Shown: positions 17,186 through 26,743 of the stretch, piece by piece | How positions within the stretch are numbered: position 1 is the stretch's first letter | Layout: every line of letters starts with the position of its first letter | NCBI RefSeq assembly: GCF_021228295.1 | Contig: NZ_JAJQPD010000005.1 | Span: 292,105 to 356,104 of the forward strand | DNA: 64,000 bases | From: Agromyces humatus | Lineage (GTDB): Bacteria; Actinomycetota; Actinomycetes; Actinomycetales; Microbacteriaceae | Reading direction: 5' to 3' | Translations under genes and position numbers: made by a program | The notes under the pieces: model-generated | The model's database searches: none | Told to the model about the DNA's origin: nothing | The model's input: the letters and a program-made list of their open reading frames with translations, nothing else

Positions 17186-17956
17186 GTGGTTCAGTCGAGT
17201 CGAGTCGCTCGTGCGCTGGTGGTCGCCGCTGTCCTCGCCGCAGGGGGCGCGGTCGCGGCATCCGCATGGCGACGATTCCGAGCGCGACTGAAGGCCAACT
17301 CCCTCGTGCTCAACGAGACGCTGCCCGTGCACTCGAAATGGTGGCGCGACCATGCGAAGGAGAAGGGCGATCTGCTCTACGTCGCCATCGGCGACAGCGC
17401 GGCGCAGGGCATCGGGGCGAGCAGCCCGAACCGCAGCTACGTCGGCGTGCTGGCCGACGAGATCCGCGCGGTGACCGGGCGCACGCTGCGGGTCGTCAAT
17501 CTCAGTGTCTCGGGGGCGACGGTCGAGCTCGCGGTGCGCGACCAGCTGCCGCGGTTCGTGAAGCTGAGTCCCGATATCGTGACGGTCGCGATCGGGGCGA
17601 ACGACATCGCCCTGTGGGATCCGGCGGAGTTCGAACGCGGCATCCGTGAGATCTTCGCTGCGCTGCCGTCGCACGCGCTCGTCGCCGACCTGCCGTACTT
17701 CTACTTCCCGAAGAACGAGCGCAAGGTCGCGGTGGCCAACGGCATCGTTCGGCGCGTGGCGGCCGAGCATCGGCTGACCGTCGTCCCGCTGCACGCCGAG
17801 ACGAAGCATCAGGGCATCCCGGGCATGCTGACCCAGTTCGCGATCGATCTGTTCCACCCGAACGACCACGGCTACCGGGTGTGGGCGAACGCGTTCGCGC
17901 CGTCGCTCGCCGCCCAGCTCGTCGAGCGGTTCGAGACCCCAGAGACCGCGCCGTAG
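17186..17956 (+). CDS. SGNH/GDSL-family esterase
   Basis: 256 residues. The N-terminus has a hydrophobic anchor or signal (about residues 8-26). Catalytic blocks of the SGNH fold follow: block I YVAIGDSAAQGIG (Ser nucleophile near residue 70), block III GAND, and block V DLFHPNDHGY with the Asp and His. Members hydrolyse acyl esters in lipids, sugars or cell-wall polymers. GTG start at 17186. It precedes radA by 66 bases. Confidence 0.87.
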   Translation: MVQSSRVARALVVAAVLAAGGAVAASAWRRFRARLKANSLVLNETLPVHSKWWRDHAKEKGDLLYVAIGDSAAQGIGASSPNRSYVGVLADEIRAVTGRTLRVVNLSVSGATVELAVRDQLPRFVKLSPDIVTVAIGANDIALWDPAEFERGIREIFAALPSHALVADLPYFYFPKNERKVAVANGIVRRVAAEHRLTVVPLHAETKHQGIPGMLTQFAIDLFHPNDHGYRVWANAFAPSLAAQLVERFETPETAP

Positions 17957-18022
17957 CCTGCGAGGTCGTCGCCGGCGGCACGGCGGCGATCGGATGTCGC
18001 AGGCCGAGCTTAGGCTCGGAGC

Positions 18023-19399
18023 ATGGCCCGTCCCACCTCCACGTTCCGCTGCACCGAGTGCGGTTGGAGCACCGTCAAATGGGTGGGCCGCTGCAGCGAA
18101 TGCCAGCAGTGGGGCACCGTCGTCGATGTCGCCGAAGCCACCGGCATCGTGCGCGCGGTGCAGGCCGTGCAGCTCGGCGAGTCGCGCACGGCGCGGCCGA
18201 TCGTCGACATCGAGACCACCGATGCCGCGCACCGTCCGACCGGCATCGGCGAGTTCGATCGGGTGCTCGGCGGCGGCATCGTCGCGGGCGCGGCCATCCT
18301 GCTCTCGGGCGAGCCCGGGGTCGGCAAGTCGACCCTGCTGCTCGAGGTCGCGGCGAAGGTCGCGGCAACCGGGCGGCGCGTGCTCTACGTCACCGCCGAA
18401 GAGTCCACCGCGCAGGTGCGGCTGCGTGCCGGGCGAACGGGCGCACTGCACCCCGAGCTGTACCTCGCCGCCGAGACCGATCTCGCGACGGTCCTCGGGC
18501 AGGTCGACGCGGTCTCGCCCGACCTGCTCATCGTCGACTCGGTGCAGACCGTCGCGTCGTCGCTCAGCGACGGGCTGCCCGGCCAGCCCAGCCAGGTGCG
18601 TGAGGTCGCGTCCACGCTCATCCGCGTCGCGAAAGAGCGCCAGCTGCCGCTCCTGCTCGTCGGTCACGTCACCAAAGACGGCACGATCGCCGGGCCGCGC
18701 TTGCTCGAGCACCTCGTCGACGTCGTGTGCCAGTTCGAAGGCGACCGGCAGAACGCGCTGCGTTTCGTACGTGCACTGAAGAACCGGTTCGGGCCCACCG
18801 ACGAGGTGGGCTGCTTCGAGATGACGGGTGATGGCATCGCCGAGGTCGCCGACCCCTCGGGGCTGTTCCGTTCGAGCGGCCGCACGGCGGTCAGCGGAAC
18901 CTGCGTCACGGTCGCCCTCGAGGGTCGGCGGGCTCTGGCCGTCGAGGTGCAGGCGCTCGTCGTCTCGACCACCGCGCCACAGCCACGCCGCATCGTCAAC
19001 GGGGTCGACCCGTCACGAGTGGCCATGATCATCGCGGTGCTCGAACGCCGCGCGGCGTTCAAGGCGCTCGGCGCCAACGACGTCTACGTGTCGACCGTCG
19101 GCGGGGTGCGCCTCGCCGAACCCGGTGCCGACCTCGCCATCGCCGTCGCCATCGCCTCGGCGGTGCGCGACACCGCGGTGCCGCACGAGCTCGCCGCGTT
19201 CGGCGAGATCAGCCTCGCCGGCGAGGTGCGCCCCGTGAGCGCGGCCAAGCAGCGCGCCGCCGAGGCCAGGCGCCTCGGGTACACGATGATCCTCGACGTC
19301 GAGGTCGGCACCGTGCGAGCGGCGGTCTCACGGGCGATGCTGAGCGCGGCCGAGCTGCTGGGCAGCGCGCGCGAGCGAGAACTCGACGCGGCGTTCTGA
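18023..19399 (+). CDS. radA: DNA repair protein RadA
   Basis: 458 residues, the usual length. RadA is a RecA-like helicase that drives branch migration at recombination intermediates. Visible parts: N-terminal zinc finger with Cys10, 13, 24 and 27; Walker A GEPGVGKST (96-104); the RadA-specific KNRFG motif in RALKNRFGPTDEVG; and a C-terminal Lon-protease-like domain ending near EISLAGEVRPV. ATG at 18023. No lesions seen. Confidence 0.97.
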   Translation: MARPTSTFRCTECGWSTVKWVGRCSECQQWGTVVDVAEATGIVRAVQAVQLGESRTARPIVDIETTDAAHRPTGIGEFDRVLGGGIVAGAAILLSGEPGVGKSTLLLEVAAKVAATGRRVLYVTAEESTAQVRLRAGRTGALHPELYLAAETDLATVLGQVDAVSPDLLIVDSVQTVASSLSDGLPGQPSQVREVASTLIRVAKERQLPLLLVGHVTKDGTIAGPRLLEHLVDVVCQFEGDRQNALRFVRALKNRFGPTDEVGCFEMTGDGIAEVADPSGLFRSSGRTAVSGTCVTVALEGRRALAVEVQALVVSTTAPQPRRIVNGVDPSRVAMIIAVLERRAAFKALGANDVYVSTVGGVRLAEPGADLAIAVAIASAVRDTAVPHELAAFGEISLAGEVRPVSAAKQRAAEARRLGYTMILDVEVGTVRAAVSRAMLSAAELLGSARERELDAAF

Positions 19400-19462
19400 G
19401 GTCGCCGCTCCGACGCGGGCTCGTCCGACGCCGACTCGTCCGACGCCGGTCGTTTCCCGACG

Positions 19463-19870
19463 CTATGCCTCGAGCGCGCGCAGCAACTCCGAGGGCGGCG
19501 CCTGCATGGGGTGCGGCCCGGCGATGTCGAGGAACACCGTCGTGATGGTCGACTCGTGGTGCTGCAGGAAGGTGCGCAGCCACTGCGGACTGTGCAGCCC
19601 GACCGACTGGGGCAGGTTGGGTGGCAGGTTCGCCGCGTCGCTGAAGAGCAGCAGCGCGACTTCGCCCGTCTTCGGGTCGCGGTAGGTCCACACCTCGCCG
19701 TCGAGCGGCCGGTCGCGGGGCGCGGGCTTCATGAGCGGAACCACCGTGTTGCCATGTCGCAGCGCAAGCGCGACTGCGGCGACGTCGTGTCGTTCGAGCG
19801 CTTCAGCGAGCGCCTGCGACCGGAACTCCACCGGCGCGGGCGCCGCCTTCTTGCGTGACTTGCCTGCCAT
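19463..19870 (-). CDS. SseB-like small protein
   Basis: 135 residues, basic N-terminus. The middle (RHGNTVVPLMKPAPRD to GEVALLLFSDAANLP) fits the SseB N-terminal-type domain, a small alpha/beta fold with unknown function in Actinobacteria. Convergent with radA; the 63 bases between them contain a short CTCGTCCGACGCC direct repeat. The ATG at 19870 has no strong ribosome site. Confidence 0.65.
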   Translation of the reverse strand: MAGKSRKKAAPAPVEFRSQALAEALERHDVAAVALALRHGNTVVPLMKPAPRDRPLDGEVWTYRDPKTGEVALLLFSDAANLPPNLPQSVGLHSPQWLRTFLQHHESTITTVFLDIAGPHPMQAPPSELLRALEA

Positions 19871-19960
19871 GGTTCAAGGCTAGCGAGGGTACGCCCGGCA
19901 GTCGGCCTCGGCCGATGCGGATCCGCCCGCGCCGGCTCGGTCGCGACATCCGCACCGTGC

Positions 19961-20599
19961 TCAATAGAGCAGGAACTGCTTCTTCTCGGCAGATTCGAAT
20001 CCGTCCACCGAGACCGCGAGGTGGTACGACGCACCGCCGGCCGGAACCGCCTCGCGTGGGCCTTCGCAGGTCTCGGGTGTCGATCGCGTGCGGTCCCAGA
20101 CGATCGGTGCGCTCGAGCTGATGGGTGTGCCCGGGATGAGCGAGACCTCGGCATCGATCGGGTCGACCTGGCAGTCGGTTGACGACCAATAGACCTCGGT
20201 ACCGCTCGTGATCGTGAAGAGTTGGGCCTTGGTGCCGGCGTTCAGCACGCAGATGTTCTTGCCGGTGTTCGTGATGGTGACCGACAGTTGCGGCTGCTCG
20301 CCGGCTTCGTACGATGACTTGTCGGTGACGGCCTCGACCGTGATCTTCTCGGGGGCGCACGGATCGCCGTCGACGGCCACCGGCTCGGTCGGGATCGTCG
20401 TGGGCTCGGGCTCGTTCGGCGCCGCAGTCGGCGTGTTCTCGGGGGCGGTGCCGGAGTCGTCGCCCTGGCTCGCGCCCGGGCGCACGAAGATGAGCACGAC
20501 CGCCACGACGACCGCGACGAGACCCAGCAGCACGACCAGCCGACGTCGACGGTACACCTGCGGCGATTGACGCCCGGCCGGTGGTGGGTTCGTCGACAT
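19961..20599 (-). CDS. Membrane-anchored hypothetical protein
   Basis: 212 residues: a basic cytoplasmic head, one membrane helix (about residues 20-40, RLVVLLGLVAVVVAVVLIFV), a Pro/Thr/Glu-rich linker, then an extracellular beta-sandwich-like domain. Paired cysteines (DPCAPEK, NICVLNAG, TDCQVD, ETCEG) could form disulfides. QLSVTITNTGKNICVLNAG suggests an Ig-like fold as in DUF4232-type proteins. The ATG at 20599 is preferred over a GTG six bases upstream. Function unknown. Confidence 0.72.
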   Translation of the reverse strand: MSTNPPPAGRQSPQVYRRRRLVVLLGLVAVVVAVVLIFVRPGASQGDDSGTAPENTPTAAPNEPEPTTIPTEPVAVDGDPCAPEKITVEAVTDKSSYEAGEQPQLSVTITNTGKNICVLNAGTKAQLFTITSGTEVYWSSTDCQVDPIDAEVSLIPGTPISSSAPIVWDRTRSTPETCEGPREAVPAGGASYHLAVSVDGFESAEKKQFLLY

Positions 20600-20662
20600 G
20601 CACACAGGGTACGGCCGGGGGTGCGCGGCGAGCGGCAGCCGCCCGGCGCGCCGGACGAGCGC

Positions 20663-21166
20663 TCAGATGAGCTTCAGCATGCGGGTGTTGCCGAGCGTGT
20701 TCTGCTTGACGCGCGCGAGATCGAGGAACTCGGCGACACCCTCGTCGTGCGAGCGCACGAGCTCGGCGTACACGTCGGGGTCGACGGTCTCGTGCCCCAT
20801 GTCCTCGAAGCCGTGGCGCGTGAAGAACGCGACCTCGAAGGTGAGGCAGAACAGGCGGCTCAGGCCGAGTTCGCGAGCCTCGGCCTCGAGTTTCGTGAGC
20901 AGGGCATGCCCGACGCCGTGTCCGAGCCACGAATCCGCGACGGCGAGGGTGCGGACCTCGCCGAGGTCTTCCCAGAGCACGTGCAGGGCCCCCGCGCCGA
21001 TGACCTCGCCGTCGGCCGACTCGGCGACGCGGAACTCCTGGACGGCCCCGTAGAGGTCGACGCGCTCCTTGCCGAGCAGGATTCGTCGGGCGACGAGCGG
21101 CTCAACGAGTGCGATGATCTTCGGCACGTCGCTCGTGCGCGCCCGGCGCACCTGGAACTGGGTCAT
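20663..21166 (-). CDS. GNAT acetyltransferase, amino-acid N-acetyltransferase type
   Basis: 167 residues. The GNAT fold is marked by VRRARTSDVPKIIALVEPL at the start, the acetyl-CoA loop DSWLGHGVGHALLTKL, and FFTRHGFEDMG near the end. The set resembles the ArgA-like N-acetylglutamate synthases of Actinobacteria, the first step of arginine synthesis, but the substrate cannot be proven. The upstream region holds a large inverted repeat (21193-21279). Confidence 0.83.
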   Translation of the reverse strand: MTQFQVRRARTSDVPKIIALVEPLVARRILLGKERVDLYGAVQEFRVAESADGEVIGAGALHVLWEDLGEVRTLAVADSWLGHGVGHALLTKLEAEARELGLSRLFCLTFEVAFFTRHGFEDMGHETVDPDVYAELVRSHDEGVAEFLDLARVKQNTLGNTRMLKLI

Positions 21167-21192
21167 CCGCCCATCGTATTCCGGCTCGCGGT

Positions 21193-21279
21193 GTCTGCCG
21201 GATCAGGGGATTCTCCCGACACGCCGGCTGTTACGGCCGCCGCGACGGCGTGTCGCGAGAATCCCCTGATCCGGCAGAC
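21193..21279. repeat. Large inverted repeat, 34-bp arms
   Basis: Arms 21193-21226 and 21246-21279 are reverse complements with a single mismatch (position 11 from the inner end), around a 19-base centre. Each arm contains GATCAGGGGATTCTC. It lies between clpC and the GNAT gene, separate from the clpC terminator. It could be a dispersed palindromic repeat or a very large hairpin; no coding content. Confidence 0.8.
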
Positions 21280-21320
21280 GAGCGATGGGCAAGGACGAGG
21301 GCGAGGGCGGGCGGGCACGG

Positions 21321-21352
21321 CGAAGGGCGGATGCCGCAGCATCCGCCCTTCG
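21321..21352 (-). terminator. clpC terminator
   Basis: 14-bp perfect stem CGAAGGGCGGATGC/GCATCCGCCCTTCG with a 4-base CGCA loop, 11 bases past the clpC stop. Confidence 0.8.
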
Positions 21353-21363
21353 GTGTCGTCGTG

Positions 21364-23889
<2,526 letters not shown>

Positions 23890-24075
23890 GCTCTACTCCT
23901 CACGACCCCGCTGGGTAGGGGCGCCGATACAACGAGCGTAAACACTCCGGATGCCCCGTGGGCGGGTGTTCGCCGTGGGCGCAGCGCCGCGGCGGCGTGT
24001 GACGCGACGATCGGGCGGCCGGATGTCGCGGCCACGACGTTCCACGGTTGACAGCGGCCCGCGACATCCGTAGCT

Positions 24076-24105
24076 TATCGTTTATCGTTATTATCGAATA
24101 TCGTT
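24076..24105 (+). promoter_or_regulatory. Four TATCG repeats upstream of the DUF2975/HTH pair
   Basis: TATCG occurs at 24076, 24083, 24092 and 24099 (spacings 7, 9, 7) in an AT-rich island just before the gene start; three copies read TATCGTT and one TATCGAA. The position overlaps the expected promoter. It is a likely operator for the HTH regulator encoded by the second gene (autoregulation, inference). Confidence 0.5.
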
Positions 24106-24118
24106 AGGATCTGAACCG

Positions 24119-24748
24119 ATGGCCACGACCACGCACGCGAATCCCCGGCATTCCATCACGCGCGCCGATGCGGTGAGCCTCTGGCTCTTCATGGCCGCGG
24201 GCGCGGCCATCGCCGTCTGGGTCACGTGGACGGCCGTCGCTCGCATCATCGCGGTGCTGCCCAACCGCGACGTCGCCGTGCTCGCCCCGTTCGCCGGCAC
24301 GCCGGCAGAAGCGCCGATCGGCCCCGACGGCGCGCCCGTCACGGTCGAACTCGAGCAGGCGGTGCTCACGGTGCCCGAACTCCCGATCGCCTCGGTGTGG
24401 GCGGTCGTCATCCAGCAGGTCGTCCTGGTGGTCGCCGTCGTCGCGGTCGTCACCGCCCTCATCTGGCTCAGCCGCAACGTCGCGCGCGGTGTCGTCTTCT
24501 GCCGCACGAACACCGTGCTGGTCGCGACCGCCGGCACCGTCGCGCTCCTCGGGTACTTCGCGGTGCCCTTCTTCGGCAACATGGCGTCGAACGGTGCATT
24601 CGCGGTGCTCAGCGAGCACACGTTCAACAACGTCATCATGACGGTCGACCCGTTCGCGCTCGTGCTCGGCGCGTTCGTCGTCGCCCTCCTCGGCACGGTC
24701 TTCGCGATCGGCGAGCGCCTCCAGCGCGACACCGAGGGGCTCATCTGA
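24119..24748 (+). CDS. DUF2975 family membrane protein
   Basis: 209 residues with four hydrophobic helices (about 20-45, 100-125, 138-155, 178-200), as in DUF2975. NVARGVVFCRTN between helices two and three is the family's most conserved segment. The function is unknown; these genes are almost always paired with a YozG-like HTH gene. AGGATC lies 8 bases before the ATG at 24119. Its stop overlaps the HTH start by one base. Confidence 0.88.
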   Translation: MATTTHANPRHSITRADAVSLWLFMAAGAAIAVWVTWTAVARIIAVLPNRDVAVLAPFAGTPAEAPIGPDGAPVTVELEQAVLTVPELPIASVWAVVIQQVVLVVAVVAVVTALIWLSRNVARGVVFCRTNTVLVATAGTVALLGYFAVPFFGNMASNGAFAVLSEHTFNNVIMTVDPFALVLGAFVVALLGTVFAIGERLQRDTEGLI

Positions 24749-24999
24749 TGGCGCCCGCCGAGCCCGATGAGGCCACCGACGTGCACTGCCGGCTCGACGA
24801 ACTGCTCGAGCGGCGCGGCCTGACGCTGACGCGCCTCGCCGAGCTCGTCGGCGTGAGCGTGGTGAACCTCAGCGTGCTGAAGAACGACCGAGCACGGGCC
24901 ATCCGCTTCTCGACACTGCAGGCGATCTGCGACGCGCTCGAGTGCGAGATCGGCGAACTGCTCGTGCTTCGGCGCTCGCCGCCCGGCCCGGCTACTTGA
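24748..24999 (+). CDS. Cro/CI-type HTH regulator (YozG-like)
   Basis: 83 residues. HTH region LDELLERRGLTLTRLAELVGVSVVNLSVLKNDRARAIRFSTLQAICDALEC is close to YozG-type regulators. It overlaps the DUF2975 stop as TGATG, so translation is coupled; it probably controls its own operon through the TATCG repeats. Its 3' end overlaps the convergent lipoprotein gene by 8 bases. Confidence 0.88.
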   Translation: MAPAEPDEATDVHCRLDELLERRGLTLTRLAELVGVSVVNLSVLKNDRARAIRFSTLQAICDALECEIGELLVLRRSPPGPAT

Positions 25000-25504
25000 T
25001 CGGGACCTCGACCTCGGTGCCCATGACCTCGACGAAGAGCGGTTCGGTGGTCGTGACGTCGTACGGCGTCCAGAAGAGGGTGGTGTGCGGCACGAAGTCC
25101 ATGGTGCAGATCTCGTCGGCGGGGCGCTCGACGAGCGAGATCGCGACGCGGTTGCCCTCGCCTGCCGGTTCGAGCACGCGGATGTCGCTGCCCACCACCG
25201 GGCACGACGAACTGCCCGAGATGGTGAGGGCGAGCTGCCCGCCGTCGGCCCACCAGACGACCAGCGGCTCGTCGTTCGGTTCCATCGGGTCGACGGCCTC
25301 TTCGGCCTCTTCGCCTTCGGAGCCGGGTACGCCGGCCTCATCGGGCCCGGCACCCACGTCGACCGCGGTCGCCTCTTCGGGCACCGGTCGACCCGGGAAG
25401 TCCTCGGCCGCGCCCCCGGGCGGCGTGCACGCCGAAAGCAGGACGAGCGACGAGAGCGCCACTGCGATGAGGCCGGTACGGCGAAGACGCACGGAGGGAG
25501 CCAT
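24992..25504 (-). CDS. Lipoprotein of unknown function
   Basis: 170 residues. A signal peptide with lipobox VLLSAC (Cys26) marks a lipid-anchored extracellular protein. An acidic linker of about 50 residues follows (AVDVGAGPDEAGVPGSEGEE), then a small beta-rich domain with a Cys pair (SSSCPVVG, DEICTMDF). Convergent with and overlapping the HTH gene by 8 bases. Function not recognised. Confidence 0.8.
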   Translation of the reverse strand: MAPSVRLRRTGLIAVALSSLVLLSACTPPGGAAEDFPGRPVPEEATAVDVGAGPDEAGVPGSEGEEAEEAVDPMEPNDEPLVVWWADGGQLALTISGSSSCPVVGSDIRVLEPAGEGNRVAISLVERPADEICTMDFVPHTTLFWTPYDVTTTEPLFVEVMGTEVEVPIK

Positions 25505-25603
25505 GCCGCCATGCTAGCGGTCGACGGTGCCGAGTTGGGGGTATCGGAAGGGAACGGATTCTGCACCGCTGCCGGCTCGCCGCGCGCGGGTAGCATGCCG
25601 AAC

Positions 25604-26668
25604 ATGAGCAATCTCGAGAAGGAGCCGCTCGAACTCGTGTGCCCGCCCGATGCAACGCGCAGCCTGACCGTGCAGGTGCTGACCCCGCGTGAGGTGCCGC
25701 TCGGCGGGCCCCGCGCCATGAACGTGCGGCGCACGCTCCCCCAGCGCGGTCGAACGACGATCGGCGCCTGGTGCTTCGCCGACCACTACGGCCCCGACGA
25801 CGTCGGCACGACGGGCGGCATGGTCGTGCCGCCCCACCCGCACACCGGGCTGCAGACCGTGAGCTGGCTCTTCGAGGGCGAGATCGAGCACCGCGACTCC
25901 ACGGGCAGCCACGAGGTCGTGCGACCCGGAGAGGTCAACCTGATGACCGCGGGGAGCGGCATCTCCCACTCCGAGGTGTCGACGCCCGAAACCACGCAGT
26001 TGCACGGGGTTCAACTCTGGGTCGCGCTGCCCGATGGCTCGCGCAATGTGCTCCCCTTCTTCGAACACGCCGAGACCACACCCGTCACGATCGACGACGC
26101 CACCGTGCGCGTGTTCGCCGGGTCGCTGCCCGGCGTCGGCCACGACCCCGACCACGGGTCATCCGTCGCCGTCTTCTCGCCGCTCGTCGGCGCGCAGGTC
26201 GAGCTGCCGGCCGGCGGCGAGGCGTGGATCGACCTCGACCCCGCATTCGAGCACGGCGTGCTCGTCGACCGCGGCCCCGTGCGCGTCACGATCGCGGCGC
26301 TCGACGACGAGGCCGACGACGACACCGGCGGCGCCGACCCGCTCACCGTCGCCGGGCACGGCGCCACCCTCGAATGGAGCCAGCTCGGGTACCTTCCGGT
26401 CGGGCATGAGGGCGTGCGCCTGACGGCTGCGGATGCCCCGGTGCGAGTCCTGCTCATCGGCGGCGAGCCGTTCGGCGAGGAGATCGTGATGTGGTGGAAC
26501 TTCATCGGACGCAACCACGACGAGGTCGCCGAGTTCCGTCGGCAGTGGCAGGCCGACGTCATCGGCCGTGACAACCCCGACGGCAGGTTCGGCACCGTCG
26601 GCGGCTACGACGGCGCCGCGCTGCCGGCGCCCGAGTTGCCGACGGTTCGGCTGAAGCCGCGGCACTGA
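25604..26668 (+). CDS. Pirin family protein
   Basis: 354 residues, a two-cupin protein. The N-terminal cupin carries the pirin iron ligands: the His pair in PPHPHTGLQTV, and His/Glu in GSGISHSEVS. The C-terminal cupin ends with LIGGEPFGEEIVMWWNFIGRNHDE, also typical. Bacterial pirins act as quercetinase-like dioxygenases or modulators of metabolic enzymes. ATG at 25604; another in-frame ATG lies 9 bases upstream; neither has a strong ribosome site. Confidence 0.93.
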   Translation: MSNLEKEPLELVCPPDATRSLTVQVLTPREVPLGGPRAMNVRRTLPQRGRTTIGAWCFADHYGPDDVGTTGGMVVPPHPHTGLQTVSWLFEGEIEHRDSTGSHEVVRPGEVNLMTAGSGISHSEVSTPETTQLHGVQLWVALPDGSRNVLPFFEHAETTPVTIDDATVRVFAGSLPGVGHDPDHGSSVAVFSPLVGAQVELPAGGEAWIDLDPAFEHGVLVDRGPVRVTIAALDDEADDDTGGADPLTVAGHGATLEWSQLGYLPVGHEGVRLTAADAPVRVLLIGGEPFGEEIVMWWNFIGRNHDEVAEFRRQWQADVIGRDNPDGRFGTVGGYDGAALPAPELPTVRLKPRH

Positions 26669-26688
26669 GTTCCGCGCCGCGCTGACGG

Positions 26689-26730
26689 CGAACGGCGCCG
26701 GACCGGGGTCGACCGGTCCGGCGCCGTTCG
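26689..26730. terminator. Bidirectional terminator between pirin and M14 genes
   Basis: 18-bp perfect arms (26689-26706 and 26713-26730, starting CGAACGGCGCCGG) around a 6-base loop, between two convergent stops. Confidence 0.85.
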
Positions 26731-26743
26731 AGGCATCCGCTCG

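Noticed and set aside
19400..19462. Short CTCGTCCGACGCC direct repeat between radA and the SseB-like gene
   Set aside because: Only two to three degenerate units; not enough to be a CRISPR or a functional array.
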